The notes under the pieces were generated by a model. That model had not been told where the DNA came from. It did not search any database and worked only from the letters and a program-made list of their open reading frames with translations. Both the position numbers and the translations under genes were made by a program. Of a stretch of DNA of 64,000 bases, positions 14,957 through 24,354 are shown one piece after another. The stretch spans positions 1,488,001 to 1,552,000 of the forward strand of contig CAWCDJ010000003.1 of the NCBI GenBank assembly GCA_963794265.1. The letters are read 5' to 3'. The stretch is from CAWCDJ01 sp963794265. GTDB lineage: Bacteria > Acidobacteriota > Terriglobia > Bryobacterales > Bryobacteraceae. Each line of letters opens with the position of its first letter. Within the stretch, counting starts at the first letter, position 1.

Positions 14957-15279
14957 CTTGGCTTATCTGAAGCGCCCTCGTGAAAACAGCCGGGCATGGG
15001 AAATTCGCCAATGTCTAACGGTTCTCCGCCGATATCGTGCCCGCGGTGCGGGGGATCTCAGAATCGCCCCAAAGCCGTAAACTAGAATTTCATGCGCAAT
15101 TCTAGGAGGGGGAATGCTGCCGTGGACAAGATTGCTGGAGGGCTGTTCCTTCGCAGGCCAGAGCCACAGGGCATGGAACCGAAGAAGGCGAACTGAATGC
15201 ATGCTGCATGCGTTACGTCACGAAGAACGTCACAATAGGTCGATTTGTGAGGTCGTTCTTCTGTATCTGACTGAAAACA
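14957..15279. other. Non-coding gap between fluoride island and tRNA-Arg
   Basis: No gene seen. It holds an 8-base perfect inverted repeat CTAGAATT/AATTCTAG (15082-15089, 15098-15105) and, nearer the tRNA, a larger hairpin (listed separately). No integrase, direct repeat of the tRNA end, or transposase is visible. Confidence 0.5.
15222..15261 (-). terminator. Hairpin downstream of tRNA-Arg
   Basis: GAAGAACG-TCACAA (15222-15235) pairs with TTGTGA-CGTTCTTC (15245-15261, with a small bulge), about 20 bases beyond the 3' end of the tRNA. A clear T-run is missing, so it may be a terminator of the factor-dependent kind or a processing hairpin. Confidence 0.45.
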
Positions 15280-15356
<77 letters not shown>

Positions 15357-15736
15357 CCCGCTTGTACCTATCCGATTCTAAAACAATCCCGCCTATTTGC
15401 GGAGATCAGTCGTGGGTAAGCAAAGGGAGTAGGCACGTGGCTCCCCGGGGAGCTTGGCGAGAGCGGGACCGCAAGGAAGCGGCTGGCTGGTTGCCGCGAT
15501 GTCTCGCGTCAGGGTTCTGAGTTAGAGCGCGGCGTCGTAGAATCGATCGCTGGCCAGCATGAAAAGGGTACGGTCCCGGTCGGGCGGGAAGCGGAAATTG
15601 AGAGCTGGAACTTGAGTTTCGCGGGACCGTAAGCGTTAATTCTACCCGAAACGTGAACCTTTAGACAATATCTCCAGTACTACTGAATGGTACTAAGGTA
15701 GCGTCGAGGTCGCATGCCGCTTCTCGAGCCGCCTTG
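15357..15736. other. Intergenic region between tRNA-Arg and rapZ
   Basis: No gene is supported over about 380 bases. A 10-base perfect inverted repeat, TACGGTCCCG (15569-15578) and CGGGACCGTA (15622-15631), is present with 43 bases between the arms. Its role is unknown; it could lie beyond the end of the rpoN-hpf-rapZ transcript. Confidence 0.4.
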
Positions 15737-16642
15737 CTAGCGGTGGATCCTGGCGATATCGCGGTGGTTGATTTTCGCCGTGAAGCCGGCGTCGGTCAGC
15801 TTCTTCCGGATCTGCTCCGCCATCATTACGGACCGGTGCTGGCCGCCGGTGCAGCCGAATGCGATCGTGAGGTAGCTCTTGCCTTCGCGGATGTAGTGCG
15901 GCAGCAGGTAGACCAGCAACTCCGATATTCTCTCGATGAACTCCACGGTTTGTGGAAACGACCGGATGTATTTCGCAACCGAGGGATTCCTGCCGGTCTT
16001 ATCCTTGAACCGTGGGATGTAGTTCGGGTTCGGCAGGAAGCGCACGTCGAATACCAGGTCGGAATCCGGAGGCACTCCGTTCCGGTAACCGAAGCTGGTG
16101 ACGTAGATCATGATCTTGGATCCGTCGCCCTGGCCGCGAAACCGCTCGCCGATGAACTCACGAAGCTCATGCACCGTGAACTTCGAGGTGTTGATGATCA
16201 GGTCGGCCATGGACCGGATGGGCGCCAGTTTGGTCCGCTCCGAGCGTATGCTCTTGAAGATCGAACGGCCGGTCCCCAGGGGATGCGGCCGCCGGGTCTC
16301 GCTGAAGCGGCGCGCGATCACTTCCTCGTCGGCCTCCAGGAAAACCAGTTGCGCGTTTACGGACTGCTTGATGGCGCTGTACGTCCCCGGAAAATGTTTA
16401 AGGCCTTCACCTTCCCGCACGTCTACCACCAGCGCCGCGGCCGGAATGCTCGGGTTGTCGCGCGTGAGTTCTGCCAGCTTGGGAATCAATTCGACGGGAA
16501 GGTTATCGATAGCGTAGTAGCCCAGGTCTTCCAGGTCCTTGAGCACACTCCCCTTGCCGGACCCGCTCAGACCCGTAATCACGACCACCTCCGGCTTGCT
16601 CCCGGGGGACGGCCTGACGGGCGCCGCAGATTTCTCTTTCAT
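15737..16642 (-). CDS. rapZ: RNase adapter / nucleotide-binding protein RapZ
   Basis: A 301-residue RapZ/YvcJ-family protein. The N-terminal P-loop GLSGSGKGS is followed by LEDLGYYAIDNLP, a family hallmark; later come DVREGEGLKHF, FLEADEEVIARRFSETRR, the RPHPLG segment, and in the C-terminal half VTSFGYRNGVP, DVRFLPNPNY and the IAFGCTGGQHRSV motif. In E. coli RapZ guides RNase E to the GlmZ small RNA; elsewhere the family binds nucleotides and uridine-sugar metabolites. Here it follows hpf and rpoN, a widely conserved order, with 10 bases between hpf and rapZ. Confidence 0.96.
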   Translation of the reverse strand: MKEKSAAPVRPSPGSKPEVVVITGLSGSGKGSVLKDLEDLGYYAIDNLPVELIPKLAELTRDNPSIPAAALVVDVREGEGLKHFPGTYSAIKQSVNAQLVFLEADEEVIARRFSETRRPHPLGTGRSIFKSIRSERTKLAPIRSMADLIINTSKFTVHELREFIGERFRGQGDGSKIMIYVTSFGYRNGVPPDSDLVFDVRFLPNPNYIPRFKDKTGRNPSVAKYIRSFPQTVEFIERISELLVYLLPHYIREGKSYLTIAFGCTGGQHRSVMMAEQIRKKLTDAGFTAKINHRDIARIHR

Positions 16643-16652
16643 TTGGTTGCGG

Positions 16653-17195
16653 TCACGCCTCGATGAGGTCGAAATTCCCGTCGCGGCGTCTCACGAGCAC
16701 CGAAACCCGATCGGTCTCGGCATCGCGGTACACCAGGTAATCGCGGTCCTTCTCCATTTCGAGGATCGCCTCATCGAGCGTCATCGGCTTGCGCTTCTGA
16801 TGGTGATTGATGCGGAAAATGTGGCCGGCGGCCTCCGGCTCGGCCTTGGAGGCGGCAGCCGGCTCGGCTTCCACCTCGGGCGCTGCTTTATGCGGCGTCC
16901 GTTTGGTGTCGCGCCACTTGGTGCGGGCTTTGACCGCCTGCTTCTCGAGCTTCTCGGCGGCAGCCGAAATGGCATTGAAGAGGTCGCCGCTCGAGCCAAT
17001 CCCAACCATCCGATGATTGAAGTAGTTGATGGTGGCTTCCGCCTGGTGCAGGTGCCGTTCGAGCGACAGAATCACGTGAGTTTCCACTTCGCGCCGTCCA
17101 TCCAGAAGCTTGCCGATTTTGGCGAAGCGTGCTTCCAGCTTTTTCAGCTGGGCTGGCGCCAGTTCTACCTGTCTGCCGGTGTACGTGATCTTCAT
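16653..17195 (-). CDS. hpf: Ribosome hibernation promoting factor, long form
   Basis: A 180-residue protein that binds the ribosomal A/P site and dimerises or silences ribosomes in stationary phase. The N-terminal domain (MKITYTGRQVEL through AAEKLEKQAVKARTKWRD, residues 1-105) is the S30AE fold; a variable Ala/Glu/Pro linker follows; the C-terminal segment from about 128 (KPMTLDEAILEME, DYLVYRDAETDRVSVLVRRRDGNFDLIE) is the dimerisation domain of long HPF. GGAGAA precedes the ATG. It lies between rpoN and rapZ, as in many bacteria. Confidence 0.95.
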   Translation of the reverse strand: MKITYTGRQVELAPAQLKKLEARFAKIGKLLDGRREVETHVILSLERHLHQAEATINYFNHRMVGIGSSGDLFNAISAAAEKLEKQAVKARTKWRDTKRTPHKAAPEVEAEPAAASKAEPEAAGHIFRINHHQKRKPMTLDEAILEMEKDRDYLVYRDAETDRVSVLVRRRDGNFDLIEA

Positions 17196-17346
17196 GGGTT
17201 CTCCGTTCCAGCCCTGGAGGGTCGAAATGCGGCCCCTCTTTTGTTATAGCTCATACCGCGCCCCGGACTCCCTCGAAAGCGCGTGCCCGAAGCGCCAGTG
17301 GTCTGCGGCTGAAATTCCAACATTTACCCCTGCCTGACGACTGACC

Positions 17347-17370
17347 ACTCCCTCACGGTCGCGGCTCTGT
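17347..17370 (+). repeat. Half copy of dispersed hairpin repeat
   Basis: Twenty-four bases here match the left arm of the inverted repeat at 41944-41967 with two differences; both contain ACGGTCGCGGCTCTGT. The other arm is missing, and GTTTTGCATG follows nearby, as in the loop of the full copy. It lies in the rpoN-hpf gap. Confidence 0.6.
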
Positions 17371-17409
17371 GAAATCAGGCAACACAACAGTTTTGCATGC
17401 CGCAGTACA

Positions 17410-19023
17410 CTAGTTACGAACGCGGCGCTGGTGGGTAGAGGGGATTTTCATGTCTTCGCGATACTTCGCGACCGTCCGCCGGGTTACGTTGATCCCTTCG
17501 CCCTGCAACAGCACCGTGATCTGCTCATCGGTCAAGGGTTTGGAGCGATCCTCCTCCTCGATCATCCTCTTCACTTTGCGTTTCAGAAGTAACAACGGCG
17601 TTCCGCCTCCGGAGGGCCCCTGGACCGCTTCGGAGAAGAAGTAACGAAGTTCGAAGACGCCCTGTGGCGTATGCACGTACTTGCTCGAGACCGCGCGGCT
17701 CACCGTCGACGGATGCACACCTACCTCCTCCGCCACTTCCTTGATCATCATCGGCTTCAGTTGGTCGATGCCGTGCGTCAGAAATTCCGACTGTCGCCGC
17801 ACGATGGCCTGGCAGACCTTCAAAATGGTCTGCTTTCGCTGCTCGATGTTCTTCATCAGCTGAATGGCTGAGGTGTAGCGTTCGCGAACGTAGTCGCGAA
17901 CCTCCTTGGTGGCTCCGTTTTCGCGGTCGAGCATCTTCCGGTATTGCGCGTTGAGCCGGAGTTGCGGCACGTCTTCGTCATTCATCTGGATAATGTAATC
18001 GTCACTATCCTTGATGAAGTAGACGTCCGGCTCCACCACCCTCGCGCCCGGTCCGGAATACCGCAAGCCCGGCCGCGGATTCAGGTGCTGGATCATCTGA
18101 ACGGCAGTCTCGATGTGGTCGATTGGCCGCGCCAGCAATTTCGCGATCTCCTTGTACTGCCGGGTCTCCAACAACCGCAAGTGATTCGAAACGATCTGCC
18201 AGGCGACCCCGCCCTTGCCGTTAATGCTCTCGATCTGCAGCAGCAGGCATTCCCGCAGGTTCCGGGCGCCCACACCGGCCGGATCGAGCGACTGAACCTC
18301 CGTCAGCGCTTCCTGCACCTCCTCGAGTTTATGCTCGCCGACGCCGGCGATCTCTTCGAGCGATGCGGAAAGGTAACCGTCTTCGTCCAGGTTTCCGATG
18401 ATCGATTCGGCGGCATTCCGGATCCTGTCGGAAATCACGCTGACGCTCAACTGCGACCGCAAGTAATCCCCGAGAGTCACCGGCGCGGAAAGGAAGGTCT
18501 CGAACGACGGCTTCTCGACGGATTCCGAAGCCGGGCTCTTGTACCCGGGATCCAGGTAGTCGTCGAAGAAAGAACCGAAATCGATCTCGTCGAACGGATC
18601 GGTGACGGCCGGTGTTTCGAGCAGCGGATCGTTGGATCCTTGTACTTCCGGCTCGGCGATTGCCGCTGCGGCCGTCTCTTCGGCATCCGGGAACAGATTC
18701 CCGTTAATCGCCACGTCGCCATCCGAACCGCTTAGCGAATTGGCGTCGTTCAACACGGCTGCTTCCAGCAGTTGCTTGTCGGCCGGATCTACCACCGCTT
18801 CGGCTTCGAGCAGAGGCAGCAGTTCCTCCGCTGTGACTTCCTCTCCCGTCTCCTCAGAAGCTTCTTCCAAAACCGGGTTCTTTACGATTTCCTGGGTGAT
18901 CATCTCCTTCAGTTCCAGCCGGTTAAGCTGGAGGACGGTCACCATTTGCACCAGACCAGGGGTCAGAATCTGCTTCTGTGCAACCTTCAGTTGGAGTCTT
19001 GGCGACAGTAAGCTCATCTGCAT
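17410..19023 (-). CDS. rpoN: RNA polymerase sigma-54 factor
   Basis: A 537-residue sigma-54 factor. The activator-binding region I is at the start (LQLKVAQKQILTPGLVQMV); an acidic region II spans about 60-170; core-binding follows; the HTH and promoter-binding portion includes HPSTVSRAVSSKYVHTPQG and the RpoN box TRRTVAKYREDMKIPS near the C-terminus. It directs transcription from -24/-12 promoters with enhancer-binding ATPases. The start may be ATG 19023 or ATG 19017, two codons later. First gene of rpoN-hpf-rapZ. Confidence 0.97.
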   Translation of the reverse strand: MQMSLLSPRLQLKVAQKQILTPGLVQMVTVLQLNRLELKEMITQEIVKNPVLEEASEETGEEVTAEELLPLLEAEAVVDPADKQLLEAAVLNDANSLSGSDGDVAINGNLFPDAEETAAAAIAEPEVQGSNDPLLETPAVTDPFDEIDFGSFFDDYLDPGYKSPASESVEKPSFETFLSAPVTLGDYLRSQLSVSVISDRIRNAAESIIGNLDEDGYLSASLEEIAGVGEHKLEEVQEALTEVQSLDPAGVGARNLRECLLLQIESINGKGGVAWQIVSNHLRLLETRQYKEIAKLLARPIDHIETAVQMIQHLNPRPGLRYSGPGARVVEPDVYFIKDSDDYIIQMNDEDVPQLRLNAQYRKMLDRENGATKEVRDYVRERYTSAIQLMKNIEQRKQTILKVCQAIVRRQSEFLTHGIDQLKPMMIKEVAEEVGVHPSTVSRAVSSKYVHTPQGVFELRYFFSEAVQGPSGGGTPLLLLKRKVKRMIEEEDRSKPLTDEQITVLLQGEGINVTRRTVAKYREDMKIPSTHQRRVRN

Positions 19024-19115
19024 ACCATAATATCACTGGAATAACGCATTCTCGGTTCCAAACTACGCGACTCCTTTGCAAGTTTAGTGCCGTTCTTAAC
19101 GCCGCGTTCAGTGGT

Positions 19116-20246
19116 CTAAATGTAAACCCGGCGGACCCGCGCGCTGATGCTGCACAGAATGTTGTAGGAGATCGTGCCGGCGGTCTTTGCAATCTGCTGA
19201 GCGTCCAGGGAAGCGTCGCCCTCAGTGCCCAGCAGAGTCACCTCGTCGCCCGGTCGAAGCGCGCTGGTATGGCTCAGGTCGATGGTGGTGAGGTCCATCG
19301 AAATCGTGCCGAGAATGGAGGTTAACTTGCCGTCGGCGATTACCTTGCCGCGGTTCGAAAGGCGGTGAAACAGTCCATCGGCGTAGCCCGCCCCGAGAAT
19401 CCCGATGCGCATCGGTTGCGGGGCCCGGAAGGTGCCGCCGTATCCCACCAGGGCACCCTCCGGAATATCCTTGATCGCGAGAATCTTCGCCTTCCACGTC
19501 AAAGCCGGCCGGACTTGCAGCAGGGGCGCGGGAGCGTCGCCGCGGGCCGGCGACAGGTATCCGTAGAGGGCGTGTCCCGCCCGCACCATGGTGTGCCAAC
19601 CGTCGAGCCGCCCGTAGCCGATGGCGCTGGTGCTCGAGGTGTGCAAATGCACGGGCTCTACGCCGCCGGCCTTGAGTTCCGCCTGGATCTGGTGAAAGTG
19701 GCGCAACTGCTCTTCGGTCTGTGAGCTGGTGTAGTCGGCGGCGGAAGCGAAATGCGTCATCAGGCCTTCCAGCCGCGCGGTGCGCATCGCCGAGAGCGCG
19801 CGCAGGATCTCCGACGCGCCCGCGCGCGTGCCCAGCCGGCTCATGCCCGAATCGATCTTCAGGTGGTAGCGGATCGGCTTCCCGTTGGAGTAGGCCAGCT
19901 CATCCAGTTGGCGCATCTGGTCCAGGGAGTGGACGGCCGGTGTCAGATCGTACTCCACTAGAGCTTCGCCCTCGTAGGGGAGAACGCCACCCATCACCAG
20001 AATTCGCGTTTGGTGGATGCCGCCCGAGCGCAGGGTTACGCCTTCATCCACCGAGCTGACCGCCAGCCAGCGCGCGCCTTCCGCCACCAGCACGCGCGAG
20101 ACTTCCAGCGCTCCGTGCCCGTAGGCATCCGCTTTGACTACCCCGGCGACCTCCACGTTCGGGCCAACCACGGCACGAACGCTTTGGAAATTGCCGGCAA
20201 TCTGCCGGCGCGACACCAGTGCGTAGGAGCGAAAAGGTGCAGACAC
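19116..20246 (-). CDS. alr: Alanine racemase
   Basis: A 376-residue PLP enzyme converting L-alanine to D-alanine for peptidoglycan. The PLP lysine motif VVKADAYGHGA is at about 37-47; LKIDSGMSRLG, the PLP-phosphate region and LGAGYADG with GTISMDLTTID near the second catalytic site are typical. Full length. It lies 28 bases after the tagaturonate-epimerase-like gene on the same strand and may be cotranscribed with it; a bacterium of this size normally has alr elsewhere in a separate context, so the grouping has no obvious functional meaning. Confidence 0.95.
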   Translation of the reverse strand: MSAPFRSYALVSRRQIAGNFQSVRAVVGPNVEVAGVVKADAYGHGALEVSRVLVAEGARWLAVSSVDEGVTLRSGGIHQTRILVMGGVLPYEGEALVEYDLTPAVHSLDQMRQLDELAYSNGKPIRYHLKIDSGMSRLGTRAGASEILRALSAMRTARLEGLMTHFASAADYTSSQTEEQLRHFHQIQAELKAGGVEPVHLHTSSTSAIGYGRLDGWHTMVRAGHALYGYLSPARGDAPAPLLQVRPALTWKAKILAIKDIPEGALVGYGGTFRAPQPMRIGILGAGYADGLFHRLSNRGKVIADGKLTSILGTISMDLTTIDLSHTSALRPGDEVTLLGTEGDASLDAQQIAKTAGTISYNILCSISARVRRVYI

Positions 20247-20274
20247 TCTTCCTAGATTGTAGCTACTGGCGGCC

Positions 20275-21528
20275 TCAATTCCCCAGGAACAGCGGACGGA
20301 TATGGCGCTCCAGCAAATTCTCCGTCACGTTTCGCGAAATCGCTTCCTCGCACTCGTCCAGCATGCGGAGGTACCGCGCGCCCATCTTGGCCGCCACCTT
20401 ATAGCCCACATGTAGCAACTGCCGCAGGTGCGGATTGAACCCGGGGTTCGACCGATCGTGCCGCAATGCCGCCGTGAACTGCTCCGAGCTCCAGTTGCAC
20501 ACCTCGGCGGGCGATGGCAGCCGCGCGTCGTCGATATCGATCACTTCCCGATACGGCTCGCACAACTCCTTCCGGTGCTCGTAGGCTTCCGCATACACCT
20601 GCCGCGCCAGCACCAGCCCGTCAGAGCCCGCTTCGGCCAGCCCGATCAGTTCCTCGAGCCACGTGGTTCCCGCCGTCTTGAGGTGAACGCCCGCGCCGAA
20701 TTGCGCCAGCCCGCGGCGCATGGGTGCGTAAATCGAGAACTTGTCGCTGCCGGAATGAACGCTCAGCTTGAGATTGCCCGGGAGGCCGTACTGTTTCGCG
20801 GCAAACGCGATCACGGCCAGGTCGTCGGCGAACTCCTTCTCGAATTGGGCCACATCGCCCACGTAATCCACGCCTTTGTTGAAGCGCCCGGTGAATTTCG
20901 GCGCGATAGTCTGGATGGGAATCTTCTCGTCGGCGATGGCGGCCAGGATCACCAGCAACTGCGGAGGCGTCTGGGGCTGGTCGGTCTCATCCATAGAGAC
21001 TTCCGTGATGAATGTGCCGGCGCCTTTCCGCCCCTCGATGTGACGGTAGATGCGCTCGGCTTCCTGCACCGCCGACAAATATTTCCTGGCAATCTCCGCG
21101 ATGCCCTCCGCCGTGGTGATGAGCGGCTCCGCGATTCCCGGCAAGCGCAAATTGCCGATCAATTCCGGATGGCGCGCCACGAACGCTTCGACCTCGGCCG
21201 GCGCTCCTTGCCGCCCTATGGAAGATGCCACGTCGAGAGTGTAAAAGTCGCTGGCCTCCAGGAACCGGTCCACGGTTCCCAGGTTGATATGGTCGGCGTC
21301 CACGTGGTACGGTCGCTTCCAACCGAGTTCCCGAACCGCCGCATCCGCCGCTGCGCGCACGCCGGAGGGCTCGGAACCCACAATCCCGTGCTCGCGGTTC
21401 GATTTGTTCCAGACCGGAACCACGGCGGCGCCTTGCGCGGCGGCGAGCACGCAGGCCTGCAACTGCGCCCTGGCCTGATGCGCGAACCGGTCGCCAACGC
21501 CCAGAGAGAATTTTTCCAAGGTAAGCAT
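20275..21528 (-). CDS. Tagaturonate epimerase-like protein (UxaE family)
   Basis: A 417-residue protein matching the UxaE/tagaturonate-fructuronate epimerase family by overall pattern: FSLGVGDRFAHQA at the start, PVWNKSNREH, PYHVDADHINLGTVDRF, TIAPKFTGRFNKGVDYVGD and LSVHSGSDKFSIY with metal-type His/Asp residues. The family interconverts D-tagaturonate and D-fructuronate in hexuronate catabolism. Length is near the family norm. It sits in an apparent operon with an epimerase/dehydratase and a GMC-type oxidoreductase, consistent with sugar-acid metabolism. Family recognition is from memory; an unspecified sugar isomerase is the alternative. Confidence 0.75.
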   Translation of the reverse strand: MLTLEKFSLGVGDRFAHQARAQLQACVLAAAQGAAVVPVWNKSNREHGIVGSEPSGVRAAADAAVRELGWKRPYHVDADHINLGTVDRFLEASDFYTLDVASSIGRQGAPAEVEAFVARHPELIGNLRLPGIAEPLITTAEGIAEIARKYLSAVQEAERIYRHIEGRKGAGTFITEVSMDETDQPQTPPQLLVILAAIADEKIPIQTIAPKFTGRFNKGVDYVGDVAQFEKEFADDLAVIAFAAKQYGLPGNLKLSVHSGSDKFSIYAPMRRGLAQFGAGVHLKTAGTTWLEELIGLAEAGSDGLVLARQVYAEAYEHRKELCEPYREVIDIDDARLPSPAEVCNWSSEQFTAALRHDRSNPGFNPHLRQLLHVGYKVAAKMGARYLRMLDECEEAISRNVTENLLERHIRPLFLGN

Positions 21529-21550
21529 CGGAGTGAAACCAAATTATACG

Positions 21551-22381
21551 TCAGAGGGATTCCGCAGCCGGGTCGGCCAGCGCGTGCTCCAGGTAAAACT
21601 CGGAGTCTCTTCCCGGCAGCAGTCTCGCCAGATCCGACCGCCAGGGAGACGACGCATTGGCCGCCAGCGCCCGGATCTGCCCCGGATTGACCGGCAGCGG
21701 GAGGTGCAGCGCCTGGACCACCCGCGCCGCGCCGAGCGCCAGGCCCGTGGGGACCGGCAGTATCCACCCTCGCCCGCCCTTCACCGCCCGAACGAATTCG
21801 CGCGCCGAGGGCTGTCTCTCGTAAAAGAGGTTGAACCCGCCGGCAAGCCCCTGCTCCACCACCACTGCCAGCGCTTCTTCCAGGTGCCCGATCCCGATCA
21901 CCGCGACCGGCGCGGTTCCCCCGCCGACCATCGGCACCGCCGGAGCCTTGCGCAGCGCGGCCCGCTGCTTCGCGAAGAGACCTCCAGCGCCGATCACCAA
22001 CCCCGGCCTCACCACCGCCTGCCCGCTTTCCAGGAACGTCCTCTCGATTAGGTACTTCGTCTCGCCGTATTCGGATGCCGCATCCGGACGCGCCGAGTGC
22101 GAGCTGAGAAACACCTGCCGCGCGCCCGCCGCCGCCTCGAACCAGGCCCGCGTGCCGCGAATGTTCCGTTCTTTGGCGCCCGTGGTGAAGTCGTGCGCCG
22201 CGTGGATCACCGCATCCGAGCCCTGAAAGACGCCCGGATCGAACGCTTCCCCAAGCCGCAGCGCGACCACTCCGGCCGACGCGTTCCGCGCCGATCCGCG
22301 CACCACGTGCCCGCGGCCGCGGAAATACCCGGCCAAAGCGCGTCCGAGGAACCCGTTGATCCCGGTGATGAAGATGGTCAT
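21551..22381 (-). CDS. NAD-dependent epimerase/dehydratase (extended SDR)
   Basis: A 276-residue Rossmann protein with the nucleotide motif TGINGFLGRAL at the N-terminus and an extended-SDR-like active region (SSHSARPDAASEYGETKYLIE, Tyr-x-x-x-Lys as YGETK). C-terminal substrate region VVRPGLVIGAG and later. Likely acts on a nucleotide sugar or small oxidised metabolite; substrate unknown. Its ATG overlaps the stop of the GMC gene by 4 bases, so the two are coupled. Confidence 0.85.
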   Translation of the reverse strand: MTIFITGINGFLGRALAGYFRGRGHVVRGSARNASAGVVALRLGEAFDPGVFQGSDAVIHAAHDFTTGAKERNIRGTRAWFEAAAGARQVFLSSHSARPDAASEYGETKYLIERTFLESGQAVVRPGLVIGAGGLFAKQRAALRKAPAVPMVGGGTAPVAVIGIGHLEEALAVVVEQGLAGGFNLFYERQPSAREFVRAVKGGRGWILPVPTGLALGAARVVQALHLPLPVNPGQIRALAANASSPWRSDLARLLPGRDSEFYLEHALADPAAESL

Positions 22382-23946
22382 GCCGGCTCATCCGCAACCT
22401 TGCGCCCCACCCTCAGGGCGTTTGCCATGATGGTGAACGTCAGGTTCTTCGCGGGCAGGCGCGAAAAGCACGCTCCATCCACCACGTACACGCGCCGGGA
22501 ACCGGCCAGCCGGCAATTGCGGTCGGTCTGGTAGCGGACCGGATTTGCGCGCATGGGCAGCGTGCCCGAGAAGTGCAGCCCCGCGCCCATGCCGGGGCGC
22601 TGGATCAACGCCCGATGGCTTAAGAATCCGATCTTCCGGAACAGCGGAATAAGCTGCTCCACCGCCCCCAGCGGCTCCTTCGCGAATTCGATCTCCAGTT
22701 CGCCCGAAGGCCGCAGGCGCAGATAGCTGCCCGGCGTCTCGTGCCCCGGGTGGAACAGCATCAGCAGCCCCATGGCCGGCGCCAGGTATTTCGTGCAGGC
22801 CATGTTGGCACGAAACGAGAGCGGCAAACTTCCCAGAACGTCCGAACGCAGCGGCCCGGTGGTTCCATAGAGCGTACCTTGCAGCGGTTCGCCCGTTCCG
22901 CCGGCAACCAGGTTCAACTGGGCGAGCGACGTATCGTTCACCGGCAGCGCTTCGCCGATTCGCGAGAGCCGGAACAGCGGCAGGCATTCCATCGGATTGT
23001 CGAGCACCGGCAGCCGCGTTTGGAAATCCGCATTCGATTCCAGCACGATCCGCGCGGTGTTCAACGCGCCCGCGCCGAGCAACAGCCTGCGCGCCAGGCA
23101 AGTCTCTTCGGCGCCTGTATCGAGCCGGCGGGCCAGCACTTCCACGCCGTCTTCCCGCTCCCGGTAGCGCAGCACCAGCCGCCCTCCGCGGTACTCCACC
23201 GCCCGCGAGCGGATCATCTGGTCCACCGTGTACGCGGGCGTGTAGATGGCGGGGTCGTGCGGCTGGAAGAACTCCAGGTTCCGATAGGCATAGGGCTCGC
23301 GGCCTTCGTGCGGCAGCGTCAGCACCGCCAGTCGCGGCCGGCCGAGCGCCACTCCCGCGCTGCGAAACATCGCCACCCTGCGCCGGTAGCCCGCCAGCAT
23401 CTCTTCGAAGAAGGGCGCCAGCTTGAGCGGGGGCTGCAAGCCCTCGTCGCGTTCGAAGTACGGCTCCAGATCGTCATTGGTGCCGCTGATGCCGATGTGC
23501 GCCGTCAGCTCGTCGTAAAACGGGCGAAGCTCCGCTGCTTCGATCGGAAATCCATCCAGGTCGCGGTCCGTGAAGCGGTAGACTCCCGCTCCCCAACCGT
23601 TCGCCAGCCCACCCTTTGCCAGGCTCAGCACGCCTTCGAAGGTTTTGCTCGCCACCGGCGAGAGCCGCATCCAGTCGCGCACGATGTACGACATGTAGGG
23701 CGACTTTAGCTTCAAACTGATGGGGCGGTTCGACAGGTTGTGCAAGCTCTCGAAACGCTCGCCGATCAGCGATGGAAAGAGGTCCTCGGAATGCCTCCGC
23801 AGATCGTAGAGATTGCCCGCCAGGTCCGGCGCCCTCCTGGCGTCGAAGCCCACGTCGAGCATCAGGATGCGCTGGCCGCGCGCGCCGTAGGCCGCGAACG
23901 CCGCGCCCGGTCCCGACCCAACTACGACAATGTCAAACGAGTCCAT
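22378..23946 (-). CDS. GMC-family FAD oxidoreductase
   Basis: A 522-residue flavoprotein. The FAD-binding motif VVGSGPGAAFAAYGA opens the protein, and the C-terminal GMC half shows LHFSGTLPM, RVYVVDGACF and PAKNLTFTIMANALRVG with the catalytic His/Asn pair. GMC enzymes oxidise alcohols and sugars, passing electrons to quinone, cytochrome or oxygen. It is followed by an SDR gene (4-base overlap) and preceded by a small unknown gene (14-base overlap), suggesting a complex or pathway. No signal peptide is visible. Confidence 0.88.
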   Translation of the reverse strand: MDSFDIVVVGSGPGAAFAAYGARGQRILMLDVGFDARRAPDLAGNLYDLRRHSEDLFPSLIGERFESLHNLSNRPISLKLKSPYMSYIVRDWMRLSPVASKTFEGVLSLAKGGLANGWGAGVYRFTDRDLDGFPIEAAELRPFYDELTAHIGISGTNDDLEPYFERDEGLQPPLKLAPFFEEMLAGYRRRVAMFRSAGVALGRPRLAVLTLPHEGREPYAYRNLEFFQPHDPAIYTPAYTVDQMIRSRAVEYRGGRLVLRYREREDGVEVLARRLDTGAEETCLARRLLLGAGALNTARIVLESNADFQTRLPVLDNPMECLPLFRLSRIGEALPVNDTSLAQLNLVAGGTGEPLQGTLYGTTGPLRSDVLGSLPLSFRANMACTKYLAPAMGLLMLFHPGHETPGSYLRLRPSGELEIEFAKEPLGAVEQLIPLFRKIGFLSHRALIQRPGMGAGLHFSGTLPMRANPVRYQTDRNCRLAGSRRVYVVDGACFSRLPAKNLTFTIMANALRVGRKVADEPA

Positions 23947-24340
23947 GGCGGCGAACCAGGTACCTGCCCTTCAGCAGCTTCCAGCCGGCTCGCAATGTGG
24001 CCGCCAGGAGCGCCGCGAACGCACCGGCGCGCGACGGGCGCAGGTTTACGAACTCCCCCAGGTAGTCCGACCGCACCTCGGCCAGGTAGCAGAGCATCTG
24101 CATTTTCCGCGTAAGTTCCCGCCCCGCCCCGCGGGCGCGCAGCGCGAATTCCACGGCCTCCGCGTCCAGCCGCCGCGCCACCACGGCCGACGTGGCAGCC
24201 GATGGTTCGATCTCCAGTCCCAGTTGCCGATGGGCCGCTTCATAGCGCGCGGCCACGGCCGGGTCGATCGGCCGCCCGAACAGGCAGGCATGCAGGTGCC
24301 GGGCCTCATCCACAAGAGAGGGCTGGGTCACGACCGGCAT
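23933..24340 (-). CDS. Small unknown protein coupled to GMC oxidoreductase
   Basis: A 135-residue alanine/arginine-rich, helical protein that I do not recognise. Its 3' end overlaps the start of the GMC oxidoreductase by 14 bases, so it is probably translated with it. It could be a small companion subunit like those paired with sugar dehydrogenases, but it lacks the Tat signal of the gluconate dehydrogenase small subunit. Function not assigned. Confidence 0.6.
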   Translation of the reverse strand: MPVVTQPSLVDEARHLHACLFGRPIDPAVAARYEAAHRQLGLEIEPSAATSAVVARRLDAEAVEFALRARGAGRELTRKMQMLCYLAEVRSDYLGEFVNLRPSRAGAFAALLAATLRAGWKLLKGRYLVRRHGLV

Positions 24341-24354
24341 TTTAGCATCGCCTT

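Noticed and set aside
14889..15202. Possible small genes between DLP2 and tRNA-Arg
   Set aside because: Arg-rich compositions, no ribosome sites, and overlap with the R4 promoter/aptamer and inverted repeats.
20428..21690. Long reading frames opposite the uxaE, GMC, glgX, atpD and other minus-strand genes
   Set aside because: Antisense shadows of GC-rich genes; the true genes have domain motifs and ribosome sites, the antisense frames do not.
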